Below, one piece after another: positions 51,285-60,468 of a stretch of DNA of 64,000 nt. The notes beneath the pieces are model-generated. The model was given only the letters and a program-made list of their open reading frames with translations, had not been told where the DNA came from and made no database searches. Each line of letters begins with the position of its first letter. The stretch's first letter is position 1. The DNA lies in NCBI GenBank assembly GCA_963736575.1, contig CAVTPD010000003.1, positions 868,001 to 932,000 of the forward strand, given 5' to 3'. The translations under genes were made by a program, and so were the position numbers. This DNA comes from CAVTPD01 sp963736575 (GTDB lineage: Bacteria; Bacteroidota; Bacteroidia; Cytophagales; JAAEPT01).

Positions 51285-53444
51285 TTAATTTGCTACTTCT
51301 GATATAAATTTAACATGCACCAGTCGAATTTCATCTTCTGTGTACATATCTCCTAGTTCTTCAAATGCCAAATCTAAGTCGTCTGACTCAGCCTCCATAA
51401 AATAATCGTAAATATCTTCTATTTTATCGTCATCTAAAATTTCTTCCAGATAATAATCAATATCTAATTTTGTTCCTGAATGGCAGATGTGTTCAATTTC
51501 TTCAATTACAGCAGAATACTTAGTGCCAAGTGTTTCGGCAATGTGCTCTAAACTCATTTTATTATCTATCTGCTGAATGATTCGTATTTTATTCTTCGAT
51601 TTTTTAGCAGAAGTTTTTATAAATAAGTCGGTAGCCGGTACAATGTCGTTTTCTTCTATATGTTTTTTGATTAGGGCAATAAACTCTCTACCAAATTTGG
51701 TAGCCTTGCCCATACCTACACCATTAACATGAGAAAGTTCTTCGGTTGTTGTTGGATAAGAAATACACATTTCTTCAAGAGACTCTTCTTGGAAAACTAC
51801 ATATGGCGGTACATTTTTCTGTTTAGAGACCGTTTTACGTAAAGCAATTAATAAGTCAAATAATTTTTGATCTACAGGTCTTGTTTGTTCCTCTTCTTGA
51901 CCTTTGTTGCTCTCGGTTTCTTCTAAAAATTCTTGGGGTTCTAAAAACTCTATGTCTTTAGGTGCCGGTATAAATTCTTTAGCAGTAGGAGTTAATAAAA
52001 GAACGCCTATATGATCAATGTCTTTCTCCAACATATTTCTCACTAAAGCTTGTCTTATTACTCCAGAAATGAAATTCTTTTGGGTGGGTTTGTATTTCCC
52101 AAACATGGGTAATTCTATGTGCTCGTAGTTTTTTACTTCTTCGGTTTTAATACCACATAAAACGGATACTAAATGTGCTAAAGTAAATTTCTCTTCGGTT
52201 ATTAGTATTAATTCGAATATGCTTTTAAGATGTTCTTTGGCATTAAATGTGGCTTTAGGGTTTTTGCAATTATCGCAATGGCCACAATTTTCTTTTTGAT
52301 CTTCGCCAAAGTAATTCAACAAATGTTTTGTTCGGCAAACACCAGTTTCGGCATAACCTATTACTTCTTCTAAAAGAACTTTGCCGTATTGGCGCTCTTT
52401 TTCAGGTTTATCTTTGTTAAATTTTTCAAGCTTTAAGATATCATTATAGCTATACAGCATTAAACAAGAACTTGGCTTGCTGTCTCTTCCGGCTCTACCT
52501 GTTTCTTGGTAATACCCTTCTAAAGATTTAGGAGCATCATAGTGCACAACAAACCGAACATTGGGTTTGTCTATCCCCATACCAAAGGCAATAGTTGCTA
52601 CAATAATGTCGGTGTCTTCATTTAAAAAAGCATCCTGATTATGGATACGAACATTAGATTCTAAACCAGCATGATACGGCAAGGCCTTAAAGCCATTTAG
52701 GTTTAGAAATTCTGACATCTCTTCTACCTTCTTACGGCTTAAACAATATATAATACCGTTTTGCCCTTTTTTATTACTTAAAAACTGAATAAGACTCTTT
52801 TTAGGGTTAATCTTCGGTTTTACTTCGTAATACAGATTATCTCTATAAAAGGAGGTTTTAAAAAGAGCAGCATCGTCTAACTGAAGATTTTTTGCAATAT
52901 CTATCTGAACTTTAGGCGTTGCTGTTGCCGTAAGCGCAATTATTGGTATGTTCTTGTTAAGATTTTCTACTATAACACGTATTTTACGGTATTCAGGTCT
53001 AAAATCATGACCCCACTCAGAAATACAATGTACTTCATCTACCGCTATAAAAGAGAGGTTCAGTTTTCTAAGGAAAACCACATTCTCTTCTTTAGTTAAA
53101 GTTTCTGGAGCTACATAAAGGAGTTTTACTTCTCCATTAAGTGCTTCAGCTTTAATTTTGGCAATTTCTGTACGATTAAGAGTAGAGTTGAGATAATAAG
53201 CGGGTATGCCGTAAGATTGCAATTGATCTACCTGGTTTTTCATTAAGGCAATCAATGGTGAAATAATAATGGCTGTACCTTCCATTATAACTGCTGGTAA
53301 CTGGTAACATAAAGATTTACCTGCACCCGTTGGCATTATAACGAATGTGTTCTGTTTGTTTAAAAGACTTTCTATTACGGCTTTTTGCTTGCCTCTGAAA
53401 GAATCGTATCCAAAATATTTTTTTAAGTGTTCTTCGAGATTCAC
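51285..53444 (-). CDS. recQ: ATP-dependent DNA helicase RecQ
   Basis: The 719-residue superfamily 2 helicase has Walker A in IMPTGAGKSLCYQLPAV, the DEVH box AVDEVHCISEWGHDFRPEYR, and motif VI QETGRAGRDSKPSSCLMLYS. The RQC zinc site follows (VCRTKHLLNYFGED, ENCGHCDNC), then an HRDC domain at about 515-595 (LFDLLIALRKTVSKQKNVPP). A C-terminal helical region of about 100 acidic residues (DDDKIEDIYDYFMEAESDDL) completes it. It acts in recombination and replication-fork repair. It is probably first in the recQ-purD-ricT-gldH unit. Confidence 0.95.
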   Translation of the reverse strand: MNLEEHLKKYFGYDSFRGKQKAVIESLLNKQNTFVIMPTGAGKSLCYQLPAVIMEGTAIIISPLIALMKNQVDQLQSYGIPAYYLNSTLNRTEIAKIKAEALNGEVKLLYVAPETLTKEENVVFLRKLNLSFIAVDEVHCISEWGHDFRPEYRKIRVIVENLNKNIPIIALTATATPKVQIDIAKNLQLDDAALFKTSFYRDNLYYEVKPKINPKKSLIQFLSNKKGQNGIIYCLSRKKVEEMSEFLNLNGFKALPYHAGLESNVRIHNQDAFLNEDTDIIVATIAFGMGIDKPNVRFVVHYDAPKSLEGYYQETGRAGRDSKPSSCLMLYSYNDILKLEKFNKDKPEKERQYGKVLLEEVIGYAETGVCRTKHLLNYFGEDQKENCGHCDNCKNPKATFNAKEHLKSIFELILITEEKFTLAHLVSVLCGIKTEEVKNYEHIELPMFGKYKPTQKNFISGVIRQALVRNMLEKDIDHIGVLLLTPTAKEFIPAPKDIEFLEPQEFLEETESNKGQEEEQTRPVDQKLFDLLIALRKTVSKQKNVPPYVVFQEESLEEMCISYPTTTEELSHVNGVGMGKATKFGREFIALIKKHIEENDIVPATDLFIKTSAKKSKNKIRIIQQIDNKMSLEHIAETLGTKYSAVIEEIEHICHSGTKLDIDYYLEEILDDDKIEDIYDYFMEAESDDLDLAFEELGDMYTEDEIRLVHVKFISEVAN

Positions 53445-53533
53445 TTTGTTGTTCTAGCGCTGTTGTTAATATTGAAGTTAATAAATAATAGTTGAGACCT
53501 TATAACAAATTGAATTTAAAGTCTAAACAAAGG

Positions 53534-53869
53534 TTAAACGCTTTCGAAGTAACGAACACATAAAGATTTTATTAAACGAACCTGGTTTTTTAGATCAAGC
53601 TTATCTAATAGTTTTTGTTGCTCATAATGTGGCCATCCATCCTCGTCTGTGTGCGAAAATTTAAAAAACCCACCTAAGCTTAATATGGTAGTTAAACCAA
53701 GATTTATTAAATCTTGCTTTTCTTCCTTTTCAAAATGCTGCACTTTACCTAGCTCCTGAATACCTATTAGATAAAGCACGCCATTTAAGTCGGTAGGTCT
53801 TTTGCCTATTCTAGACTCAATTTTTACTTTCATCTCTTCCCACTGCACATGTATTTCATCTTGTAGCAT
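53534..53869 (-). CDS. Conserved hypothetical protein
   Basis: The start is placed at the ATG of MLQDEIHVQWEEMKVKIESR, giving 111 residues. The frame continues upstream to 53953, but that leader overlaps the marR operator. The protein is helical and charged, with RIGKRPTDLNGVLYLIGIQE and SLGGFFKFSHTDEDGWPHYE as the most distinctive segments. It has no signal peptide. I do not recognise a named family, although the composition is that of a real cytoplasmic protein. It is divergent from the MarR-type regulator. Confidence 0.7.
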   Translation of the reverse strand: MLQDEIHVQWEEMKVKIESRIGKRPTDLNGVLYLIGIQELGKVQHFEKEEKQDLINLGLTTILSLGGFFKFSHTDEDGWPHYEQQKLLDKLDLKNQVRLIKSLCVRYFESV

Positions 53870-53937
53870 GGTATCTTTTTCATAGTTGAAGTTCAAAATT
53901 CCACATATAAAACCGTAAAAAGAAATTACTTGAAAAA

Positions 53938-53972
53938 AATAGTATGCTAGCATACGTTTTTAGCACACTATT
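53938..53972. promoter_or_regulatory. Inverted-repeat operator upstream of marR/beta-oxidation operon
   Basis: AATAGTATGCTA (53938-53949) and TAGCACACTATT (53961-53972) are near-perfect inverted copies (11 of 12). The left copy lies inside a perfect 14-bp palindrome GTATGCTAGCATAC (53942-53955). The position between divergent genes suits a MarR-type autoregulatory operator. Confidence 0.6.
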
Positions 53973-54006
53973 TGTTATATTATCTATACCGTTTAAACAA
54001 CACAAT

Positions 54007-54447
54007 TTGAATTTAGATAAAACCATAGGGTATCAAGTTAAAAGTGTTTGGCACAGTATCTCCAAAATGTATAATTCATTTGCGGAAGAATACAACCTAA
54101 CTTTTACTATGGCGCTGGTTTTGTTAAGTTTAGATGACGAAGAAGGAATGCCAAGTACACAAATTGGACCTTCGGTAGGGCTAGAACCAAGAAGTTTAAC
54201 CCGCTTGTTAAAAAAGATGGAAGACGAAGATTTGATTACCAAAAAACCAAGTAAAACAGACAAGAGACAGGTCTATATTATTTTAACACAAAACGGGATA
54301 GAAAAGAAAAAAATTGCACGGGATAGAGTTACAAAATTTAACAAAGAAATAAAACAATCTATTAGCAAAGAGGAACTAGATGTATTTGATTCCGTATTAA
54401 AGAGAATAAAGTCGATTGCAAACAAAAACTATGAAAACGAGCAATAA
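54007..54447 (+). CDS. MarR-family transcriptional regulator
   Basis: The start is set at TTG 54007 (NLDKTIGYQVKSVWHSISKM), 146 residues. A frame opening at 53944 would begin inside the operator palindrome. The winged helix contains PSTQIGPSVGLEPRSLTRLL and the wing-adjacent DEDLITKKPSKTDKRQVYII. This regulator type typically heads the beta-oxidation operon in Flavobacteria. It lies 3 bp before the multifunctional dehydrogenase gene. It is a likely repressor of the operon, perhaps sensing acyl-CoA. Confidence 0.85.
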   Translation: MNLDKTIGYQVKSVWHSISKMYNSFAEEYNLTFTMALVLLSLDDEEGMPSTQIGPSVGLEPRSLTRLLKKMEDEDLITKKPSKTDKRQVYIILTQNGIEKKKIARDRVTKFNKEIKQSISKEELDVFDSVLKRIKSIANKNYENEQ

Positions 54448-54450
54448 GCT

Positions 54451-56862
54451 ATGAGAAAGCACATTAACAAAGTCGCAGTTTTAGGTTCAGGAGTAATGGG
54501 CTCCAGAATTGCATGTCATTTTGCCAATATTGGCCTTGAGGTTCTACTTTTAGATATTATTCCAAAGGAACCCAACGAAAAAGAAGCTGCCAAAGGCTTA
54601 ACTTTAGAACACCCATTAGTAAGGAATAGAATTGTAAACGATTCGCTTACGTTTGCACTAAAATCTAATCCGTCACCTATTTACAGTAAAAAGTTTGCCG
54701 ATAGAATTACGACCGGAAACTTTGAGGATGACCTTTCTAAAATATCCGATTGCGATTGGATAATTGAAGCGGTAATCGAATACCTGCCTATTAAACAATC
54801 ATTATACGAAAAGGTTGAAAAATTTAGAAAACCGGGTTCGTTAATATCTTCCAATACTTCGGGTATTCCTATTCAATTAATGAGTGAAGGAAGAAGCGAA
54901 GATTTTCAGAAGAATTTCTGCGGAACACACTTTTTTAATCCGCCACGTTATTTAAAGCTTTTAGAAATTATACCGGGTCCCAAAACGGATCCTGCGGTGA
55001 TTGATTTCTTTATGAGTTACGGCGAAAAATACTTGGGTAAAAGCACGGTATTGTGTAAAGATACACCAGCGTTTATTGCCAACCGTGTGGGTATTTTTGC
55101 CATAATGAATACGCTGTCGGTTACTAAAGAATTAGGACTTTCGGTAGAACAAGTAGATAAACTAACAGGTCCGGTAATTGGTCGGCAGAAGTCGGCAACG
55201 TTCAGAACTATGGACGTAGTGGGTAACGATACCTTAATTAAAGTATCGGATTTCTTGTACGAAAATGCCAAAGAAGACGAAGCAAAAGATACCTTTAAAA
55301 GACCAGAGCTTCTTAATAAAATAGATGAAAACAAATGGTACGGATCTAAATCTGGCCAAGGGTTTTATAAAAAGGTAAAAGGAGAAGGTGGAAAATCAGA
55401 AATTCTTTCGCTAGACCTAAATTCTTTTGAATACAAATCACAAGACAAAGTAAAATTTGCTACCCTAGAGCAAACTAAAACCATAGAGAAATTAGCTCCA
55501 CGTTTTAAAGTCTTGCTTTCGGGTAAAGATGTTGCCGGTGAATTTTACCGCAAAACATTCTTTGCACTTTTCACTTATGTAACGCATAGAATCCCGGGTA
55601 TTTCCGACGAGCTATACAGAATTGATGATGCTATTAAAGCAGGTTTCGGTTGGTCTATGGGACCTTACGAAACTTGGGATGCCGTTGGTGTAAAAACGGT
55701 ACTGGGCATGATGAAAGAAGCAGGTTACAAACCTGCTGCTTGGGTAGAAGAAATGTTGGCTTCTGGTGCTGAAAGCTTTTATCGAATTAATGCATCTGGC
55801 GTAAAAGAATTTTACGATATACCTTCTAAATCTTACAAAGCGGTTCCTGGGCTGGAAGAATTTATTCTTTTAGACAACCTTAGAGCAGCAAATAAAGTGG
55901 TTTGGAAAAACGATGGGGCAACACTTTTCGATATAGGAGACGGTGTTCTGAATTTAGAGTTCCATTCTAAAATGAATACCATGGGTGGTGAAGTAGTGGC
56001 TGGTATTAATAAAGCCATTGATGTAGCCGAAAACGAAGGTTGGAACGGTTTAGTAATTGCCAATGAAGGCGCTAATTTCTCAGCCGGAGCCAACTTAGGT
56101 ATGGTTTTCATGTTTGCCGTAGAACAAGAATACGACGAATTGAATATGATGATTACTCAATTCCAGAAAACCATGATGCGTGCCCGTTATTCTTCCATTC
56201 CGGTGGTGGTAGCACCACACGGTATGGCGCTTGGTGGTGGTTGTGAATTAACCCTTCATGCCGATAGAGTTCAGGCTTCTTCTGAATTGTATACGGGTTT
56301 AGTAGAATTTGGAGTGGGTCTAATTCCTGCCGGTGGTGGTACTAAAGAATTAACCTTACGGGTTTCCGATGCTATTACAGAAGGTGATTTAGTACTGAAC
56401 GATTATAAAAATGCTTTCCTGAATATTGGTATGGCCAAAGTTTCTACTTCGGCACAAGAAGCGTTTGAAATGGGAATTCTTAGACGTGGGGATAGAATCT
56501 CTATCAACAAAAGCCGACAAATTGCAGATGCTAAGACATTGGTTTTAGAAATGGCCGAAGCTGGTTATACCAAACCTGTACAACGTAAAGACGTTATGGT
56601 TTATGGTAGACAAGTATTGGGTCTTTTCTACATGGGTGCTAACACTATGCGTTCGGGTAATTACATTTCGGATCACGATGTGAAGATTTCTCAAAAACTA
56701 GCGTGGATTATGGCTGGTGGTGATTTATCGCAGCCTACCAAAGTTTCGGAACAATACTTATTGGATTTAGAAAGAGAAGCATTCTTATCGCTCTTGGGTG
56801 AAAAGAAAACGCTTGAGAGAATTCAGAGTATCTTAACTACAGGTAAGCCGTTACGTAATTAG
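54451..56862 (+). CDS. 3-Hydroxyacyl-CoA dehydrogenase / enoyl-CoA hydratase (bifunctional)
   Basis: The 803-residue protein has the dehydrogenase first: NAD site AVLGSGVMGSRIACHFANIG at residue 8, NTSGIPI near 134, and HFFNPPRYLKLLEIIPGP. The crotonase-like domain is C-terminal (about 500-700): GANFSAGANLGMVF, GMALGGGCELTLHADRVQAS and VGLIPAGGGTKEL. This order matches FadN of Bacillus rather than E. coli FadB. It catalyses hydration of enoyl-CoA and NAD-dependent oxidation of 3-hydroxyacyl-CoA. It is the second gene of the marR operon; the thiolase follows after an inserted four-helix-bundle gene. Confidence 0.94.
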   Translation: MRKHINKVAVLGSGVMGSRIACHFANIGLEVLLLDIIPKEPNEKEAAKGLTLEHPLVRNRIVNDSLTFALKSNPSPIYSKKFADRITTGNFEDDLSKISDCDWIIEAVIEYLPIKQSLYEKVEKFRKPGSLISSNTSGIPIQLMSEGRSEDFQKNFCGTHFFNPPRYLKLLEIIPGPKTDPAVIDFFMSYGEKYLGKSTVLCKDTPAFIANRVGIFAIMNTLSVTKELGLSVEQVDKLTGPVIGRQKSATFRTMDVVGNDTLIKVSDFLYENAKEDEAKDTFKRPELLNKIDENKWYGSKSGQGFYKKVKGEGGKSEILSLDLNSFEYKSQDKVKFATLEQTKTIEKLAPRFKVLLSGKDVAGEFYRKTFFALFTYVTHRIPGISDELYRIDDAIKAGFGWSMGPYETWDAVGVKTVLGMMKEAGYKPAAWVEEMLASGAESFYRINASGVKEFYDIPSKSYKAVPGLEEFILLDNLRAANKVVWKNDGATLFDIGDGVLNLEFHSKMNTMGGEVVAGINKAIDVAENEGWNGLVIANEGANFSAGANLGMVFMFAVEQEYDELNMMITQFQKTMMRARYSSIPVVVAPHGMALGGGCELTLHADRVQASSELYTGLVEFGVGLIPAGGGTKELTLRVSDAITEGDLVLNDYKNAFLNIGMAKVSTSAQEAFEMGILRRGDRISINKSRQIADAKTLVLEMAEAGYTKPVQRKDVMVYGRQVLGLFYMGANTMRSGNYISDHDVKISQKLAWIMAGGDLSQPTKVSEQYLLDLEREAFLSLLGEKKTLERIQSILTTGKPLRN

Positions 56863-56892
56863 TTTTGAGTTTAGGGTAATGAGTTTTGAGTG

Positions 56893-57249
56893 ATGCAAAA
56901 ACTAGAGAACTTAAATATTTGGAAAGAATCGATGCAGTTAGTAGAAAAAGTATATCGCCTGATGAACAAAATGCCGCAAGAAGAGAAGTTTAACTTAAAC
57001 TCTCAGATTAAGCGTTGTTCAGTTTCCATCCCAAGTAATATTGCGGAAGGTGCCGGTAGAAATACTGCTCCCGATTTCAACCGCTTTCTTGCTCTTGCTA
57101 ACGGCTCTTCATTCGAACTCAAAACACAACTCTTATTGGCCGAGAAAATGGAATTTCTTAAATCGGAGGATTTAAAAGAAGTATTTGAAAAGATTGAATA
57201 TATCCAAAAGATGAATTTCAATCTGCAGAAAAAGCTTGAAACAAAATAA
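56893..57249 (+). CDS. Four-helix-bundle protein (S23/23S rRNA intervening-sequence family)
   Basis: The 118-residue protein has the typical pattern LENLNIWKESMQLVEKVYRL, then FNLNSQIKRCSVSIPSNIAE, GAGRNTAPDFNRFLALANGS and SSFELKTQLLLAEK. The family forms pentameric bundles related to the Avd protein of diversity-generating retroelements. It is found as scattered, apparently mobile genes in Bacteroidetes; the function is unknown. Here it sits between two operonic beta-oxidation genes. Direct copies of GTTTTGAGT flank it on the left (56862-56870, 56883-56891), and an inverted copy ACTCAAAAC lies at its end (57249-57257). The start is the ATG after an in-frame GTG. Confidence 0.85.
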   Translation: MQKLENLNIWKESMQLVEKVYRLMNKMPQEEKFNLNSQIKRCSVSIPSNIAEGAGRNTAPDFNRFLALANGSSFELKTQLLLAEKMEFLKSEDLKEVFEKIEYIQKMNFNLQKKLETK

Positions 57250-57266
57250 CTCAAAACACAGAACTC

Positions 57267-58448
57267 ATGACACAAGACACATATATAGTTGCAGGATATA
57301 GATCAGCAGTAGGAAAAGCCCCAAGAGGTGTTTTCCGCTTTTATCGTCCCGATGATTTAGCCAAGGACGTTATTCAGCATTTAATGAAAAACGTACCCGT
57401 AGATAAAGATTTAGTAGACGATGTTATTGTTGGGAACGCTACCCCGGAAGCCGAACAAGGCTTAAACGTAGGTAGAATGATTTCCTTAGTTGGTTTAGAT
57501 ACCATTAAAGTACCGGGGATGACGGTGAACCGTTATTGCTCTTCGGGTTTAGAAACCATTGCTATTGCTTCGGCAAAAATTAAAGCCGGAATGGCGGAAT
57601 GCATTATTGCCGGTGGTGTAGAAACCATGAGTCCAATCCCTTTTGGTGGTTGGAAGGTGATCCCGAATTTTGAGATTGCGAAAGAAAATCCGGATTACTA
57701 CTGGGGAATGGGTTTAACGGCAGAAGCTGTTGCCAAACAGTTTAATGTTTCCCGCGAAGATGCCGATGCCTTTTCTTTGGCTTCGCATGAAAAAGCATTA
57801 AACGCCATTAAAACAGGCAGATTTAAAGACGATATTGTTCCGATTGAAATAGAAGAAATCTTCTTAGACAAAAACGAAAAACGTAAAACTAAAACCTATA
57901 CGGTAGATACCGACGAAGGTCCACGTGCTGGAAGTACCATGGAAACCATGGCGAAGCTAAGACCTGTGTTTGCAGCTGGTGGTAGTGTAACTGCGGGTAA
58001 CTCTTCACAGACTTCAGACGGTGCTGCCTTTGTAATGGTGGTTTCTGAAAAATTCTTGAAAGAACACAATCTTACACCAATTGCTAAACTGCTTTCGTAT
58101 TCGGTAGCGGGTGTAGAACCAAGAATTATGGGTATTGGTCCGGTAGATGCTATTCCAATGGCTTTAAAACAAGCCGGTCTTAAATTAAACGACATTGAGC
58201 TTATTGAGTTAAACGAAGCCTTTGCTTGCCAATCGTTAGCGGTTATCCGCGAAGCTGGATTAAACCCAGACATTGTAAACGTGAACGGTGGCGCTATTGC
58301 TTTAGGACATCCATTAGGTTGTACAGGGGCAAAATTAAGCGTTCAGCTTTTTAACGAAATGAGAAAAAGAAACAACAAATATGGCTTAGTGACCATGTGT
58401 GTGGGGACAGGACAAGGTGCAGCGGGTGTTTTCGAGTTATTGAGTTAA
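57267..58448 (+). CDS. Acetyl-CoA C-acyltransferase (thiolase)
   Basis: The 393-residue thiolase has the nucleophilic Cys in VNRYCSSGLETIAIASAKIK (about residue 90). The His is in GGAIALGHPLGCTGAKLSVQ (about 349), and the second Cys in VTMCVGTGQGAAGVF (about 380). IELNEAFACQSLAVIRE is also typical. It cleaves 3-ketoacyl-CoA in the last step of beta-oxidation. Members in this operon position are usually called FadA/FadI, but acetoacetyl-CoA thiolase activity cannot be excluded. An unrelated four-helix-bundle gene lies directly upstream. Confidence 0.94.
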   Translation: MTQDTYIVAGYRSAVGKAPRGVFRFYRPDDLAKDVIQHLMKNVPVDKDLVDDVIVGNATPEAEQGLNVGRMISLVGLDTIKVPGMTVNRYCSSGLETIAIASAKIKAGMAECIIAGGVETMSPIPFGGWKVIPNFEIAKENPDYYWGMGLTAEAVAKQFNVSREDADAFSLASHEKALNAIKTGRFKDDIVPIEIEEIFLDKNEKRKTKTYTVDTDEGPRAGSTMETMAKLRPVFAAGGSVTAGNSSQTSDGAAFVMVVSEKFLKEHNLTPIAKLLSYSVAGVEPRIMGIGPVDAIPMALKQAGLKLNDIELIELNEAFACQSLAVIREAGLNPDIVNVNGGAIALGHPLGCTGAKLSVQLFNEMRKRNNKYGLVTMCVGTGQGAAGVFELLS

Positions 58449-58520
58449 CAGCTTGGCATAAGTTCTGTAACAGACATAAATAAAGAAAAATAAGATCAAG
58501 AACATAAAAACATAAATGCT

Positions 58521-60284
58521 ATGGGAGACAAGAAACAAATAAAAGGAGGGCAATTTTTAGTAGACGAAATTCAGGCAAAAGATATTTTTACTCCTGAAGA
58601 GTTTACCGAAGAGCAACTTATGATGGCCCAGTCGTGCGATGACTTCATTGAAACAGAAGTGGCGCCGCATTTAGAAAGAATTGATAAAATGGAAGAAGGT
58701 TTAATGCCTTCACTTATGGATAAAGCCGGGGAAATGGGATTACTTTCTATTTCTATTCCGGAACAATACGGTGGTTTTGGGGGTGACTTTGTGACGTCCA
58801 TGCTAACGGTTGAAAAACTGGGTGCAGGTCACTCGTTTGCAGTGGCTTTAGCAGCACATACAGGTATTGGTACTTTGCCAATTTTGTATTTCGGTAACGA
58901 AGAACAAAAACAAAAGTACCTGCCTAAACTAGCTTCCGGCGAATGGAAAGCAAGTTATTGTTTAACAGAACCGGGTTCGGGTTCCGATGCCTTGGCGGCA
59001 AAAACAAAAGCTATTCTTTCTTCTGACGGAAAAACGTATACGCTAAACGGACAAAAAATGTGGATTACCAACGCGGGTTTCGCGGACGTATTCATTGTGT
59101 TTGCCCAAATAGATGGCGATAAGTTTACGGGCTTTATTGTTGAGAAAGGTTATGAAGGTCTTTCGCTAGGTAACGAAGAGCATAAAATGGGTATTAAGGG
59201 TTCTTCTACCCGTCAGGTTTTCCTTTCGGACTGTAAAGTACCGGCGGAAAACGTATTGGGTGAAATTGGAAAAGGACACTTAATTGCCTTCAATATTCTA
59301 AACATTGGTCGTATTAAATTGGCCGCTGCTGCTTTAGGTGCTAGTAAACAAACGGCAGATTTAGCCATTGGTTACGCCAACGAACGTCAGCAGTTTAAAA
59401 TGCCTATTTCTCAATTTGGTGCTATAAAACATAAAATTGCAGAACAAGCTATTCAGAACTGGGTATTGGAAGCAGCCTTATACAGAGCTTCGGAAGACAT
59501 TAAAAACTTAGAAGAAAAATTAGTTGCCGACGGCATGCCTTACGAAGAAGCCATCTTAGAGGCAGCAAAAGAGTTCGCTATTGAGTGTGCTCTTTTGAAG
59601 GTGGCCGGTTCCGAGGTATTGGATTATGTGGTAGATGAAGGGGTTCAGATTTATGGGGGTTATGGCTTCTCGGCCGATTACCCAATGGATCGTGCGTACC
59701 GTGATTCTAGAATTAACCGAATCTTTGAAGGTACCAATGAAATCAACCGAATGTTGATGTTGGATATGTTCCTGAAACGTGGAATGAAAGGTGAAATTGA
59801 CTTAATGGGTCCGGCAATGGCGGTACAGAAAGAATTAATGTCCGTTCCGGATTTTAGTTCCGAAGAAGAAACCTTGTTCAGCAAAGAGAAGACAGCGATT
59901 AAAAACCTGAAAAAAGCCATCTTAATGACGGCGGGTGCGGCGGCACAAAAGTTCATGCAGAAAATTGCTTTTGAACAGGAAATCTTAATGAACCTGGCCG
60001 ATATGCTTATCCAGTTGTATATGGCAGAATCTGCTATTTTGAGAGCAGAAAAAATGGTAGAGGCCAAAGGCGAAGCAGAAGCTTCAATGGCTATTGATAT
60101 GGCTAAAGTCTATACTTTTGACGCCATGGACAAAGCCAACAAATCGGGTAAAGATGCTATTAACGCTTTTGCAGAAGGCGACGAAATGCGCATGATGCTG
60201 TTGGGCTTAAAACGCTTTACCAAAATAGATCCTTACAACACTAAGGAGGCACGAAGAAGAATCGCTGATAAGCTTATAGCTTAA
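58521..60284 (+). CDS. Long-form acyl-CoA dehydrogenase
   Basis: The 587-residue protein is about 200 residues longer than standard enzymes. The core contains SYCLTEPGSGSDALAAKTKA, KMWITNAGFADVFIVFAQID, GGYGFSADYPMDRAYRDSRI and RIFEGTNEINRMLMLDMFLK with the catalytic Glu. A helical C-terminal extension from about residue 405 (MAVQKELMSVPDFSSEEETL to the end) resembles VLCAD-like dimerisation domains. The enzyme carries out the first oxidation of beta-oxidation, probably on long chains. It closes the operon, 26 bp before a strong terminator. Confidence 0.93.
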   Translation: MGDKKQIKGGQFLVDEIQAKDIFTPEEFTEEQLMMAQSCDDFIETEVAPHLERIDKMEEGLMPSLMDKAGEMGLLSISIPEQYGGFGGDFVTSMLTVEKLGAGHSFAVALAAHTGIGTLPILYFGNEEQKQKYLPKLASGEWKASYCLTEPGSGSDALAAKTKAILSSDGKTYTLNGQKMWITNAGFADVFIVFAQIDGDKFTGFIVEKGYEGLSLGNEEHKMGIKGSSTRQVFLSDCKVPAENVLGEIGKGHLIAFNILNIGRIKLAAAALGASKQTADLAIGYANERQQFKMPISQFGAIKHKIAEQAIQNWVLEAALYRASEDIKNLEEKLVADGMPYEEAILEAAKEFAIECALLKVAGSEVLDYVVDEGVQIYGGYGFSADYPMDRAYRDSRINRIFEGTNEINRMLMLDMFLKRGMKGEIDLMGPAMAVQKELMSVPDFSSEEETLFSKEKTAIKNLKKAILMTAGAAAQKFMQKIAFEQEILMNLADMLIQLYMAESAILRAEKMVEAKGEAEASMAIDMAKVYTFDAMDKANKSGKDAINAFAEGDEMRMMLLGLKRFTKIDPYNTKEARRRIADKLIA

Positions 60285-60309
60285 CTCGATTTTGAATTCT
60301 TAGTAGTTG

Positions 60310-60333
60310 AAGCAGAGCTGAAAGGCTCTGCTT
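60310..60333 (+). terminator. Rho-independent terminator of the beta-oxidation operon
   Basis: AAGCAGAGC (60310-60318) and GCTCTGCTT (60325-60333) pair around TGAAAG and run directly into a T tract, 26 bp after the acyl-CoA dehydrogenase stop. Confidence 0.92.
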
Positions 60334-60378
60334 TTTTTGTTATTTTGGGGTATTATTGAAATGAAACAACAAGTGCCC

Positions 60379-60400
60379 GTTTCTGTGTCCTCACAGAAAC
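60379..60400. repeat. REP-like hairpin with TCCT loop
   Basis: GTTTCTGTG (60379-60387) and CACAGAAAC (60392-60400) form a perfect 9-bp stem around TCCT. The same architecture (TTTGTG-TCCC-CACAAA on the minus strand) occurs at 46760-46783. It lies after the operon terminator, in a spacer with no gene. Confidence 0.6.
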
Positions 60401-60468
60401 TTGTAAAGAATTATAAGTAGTATTATACTTTTAACAATAAGGAATCTCTAATTATTGATTTAAAAAAC

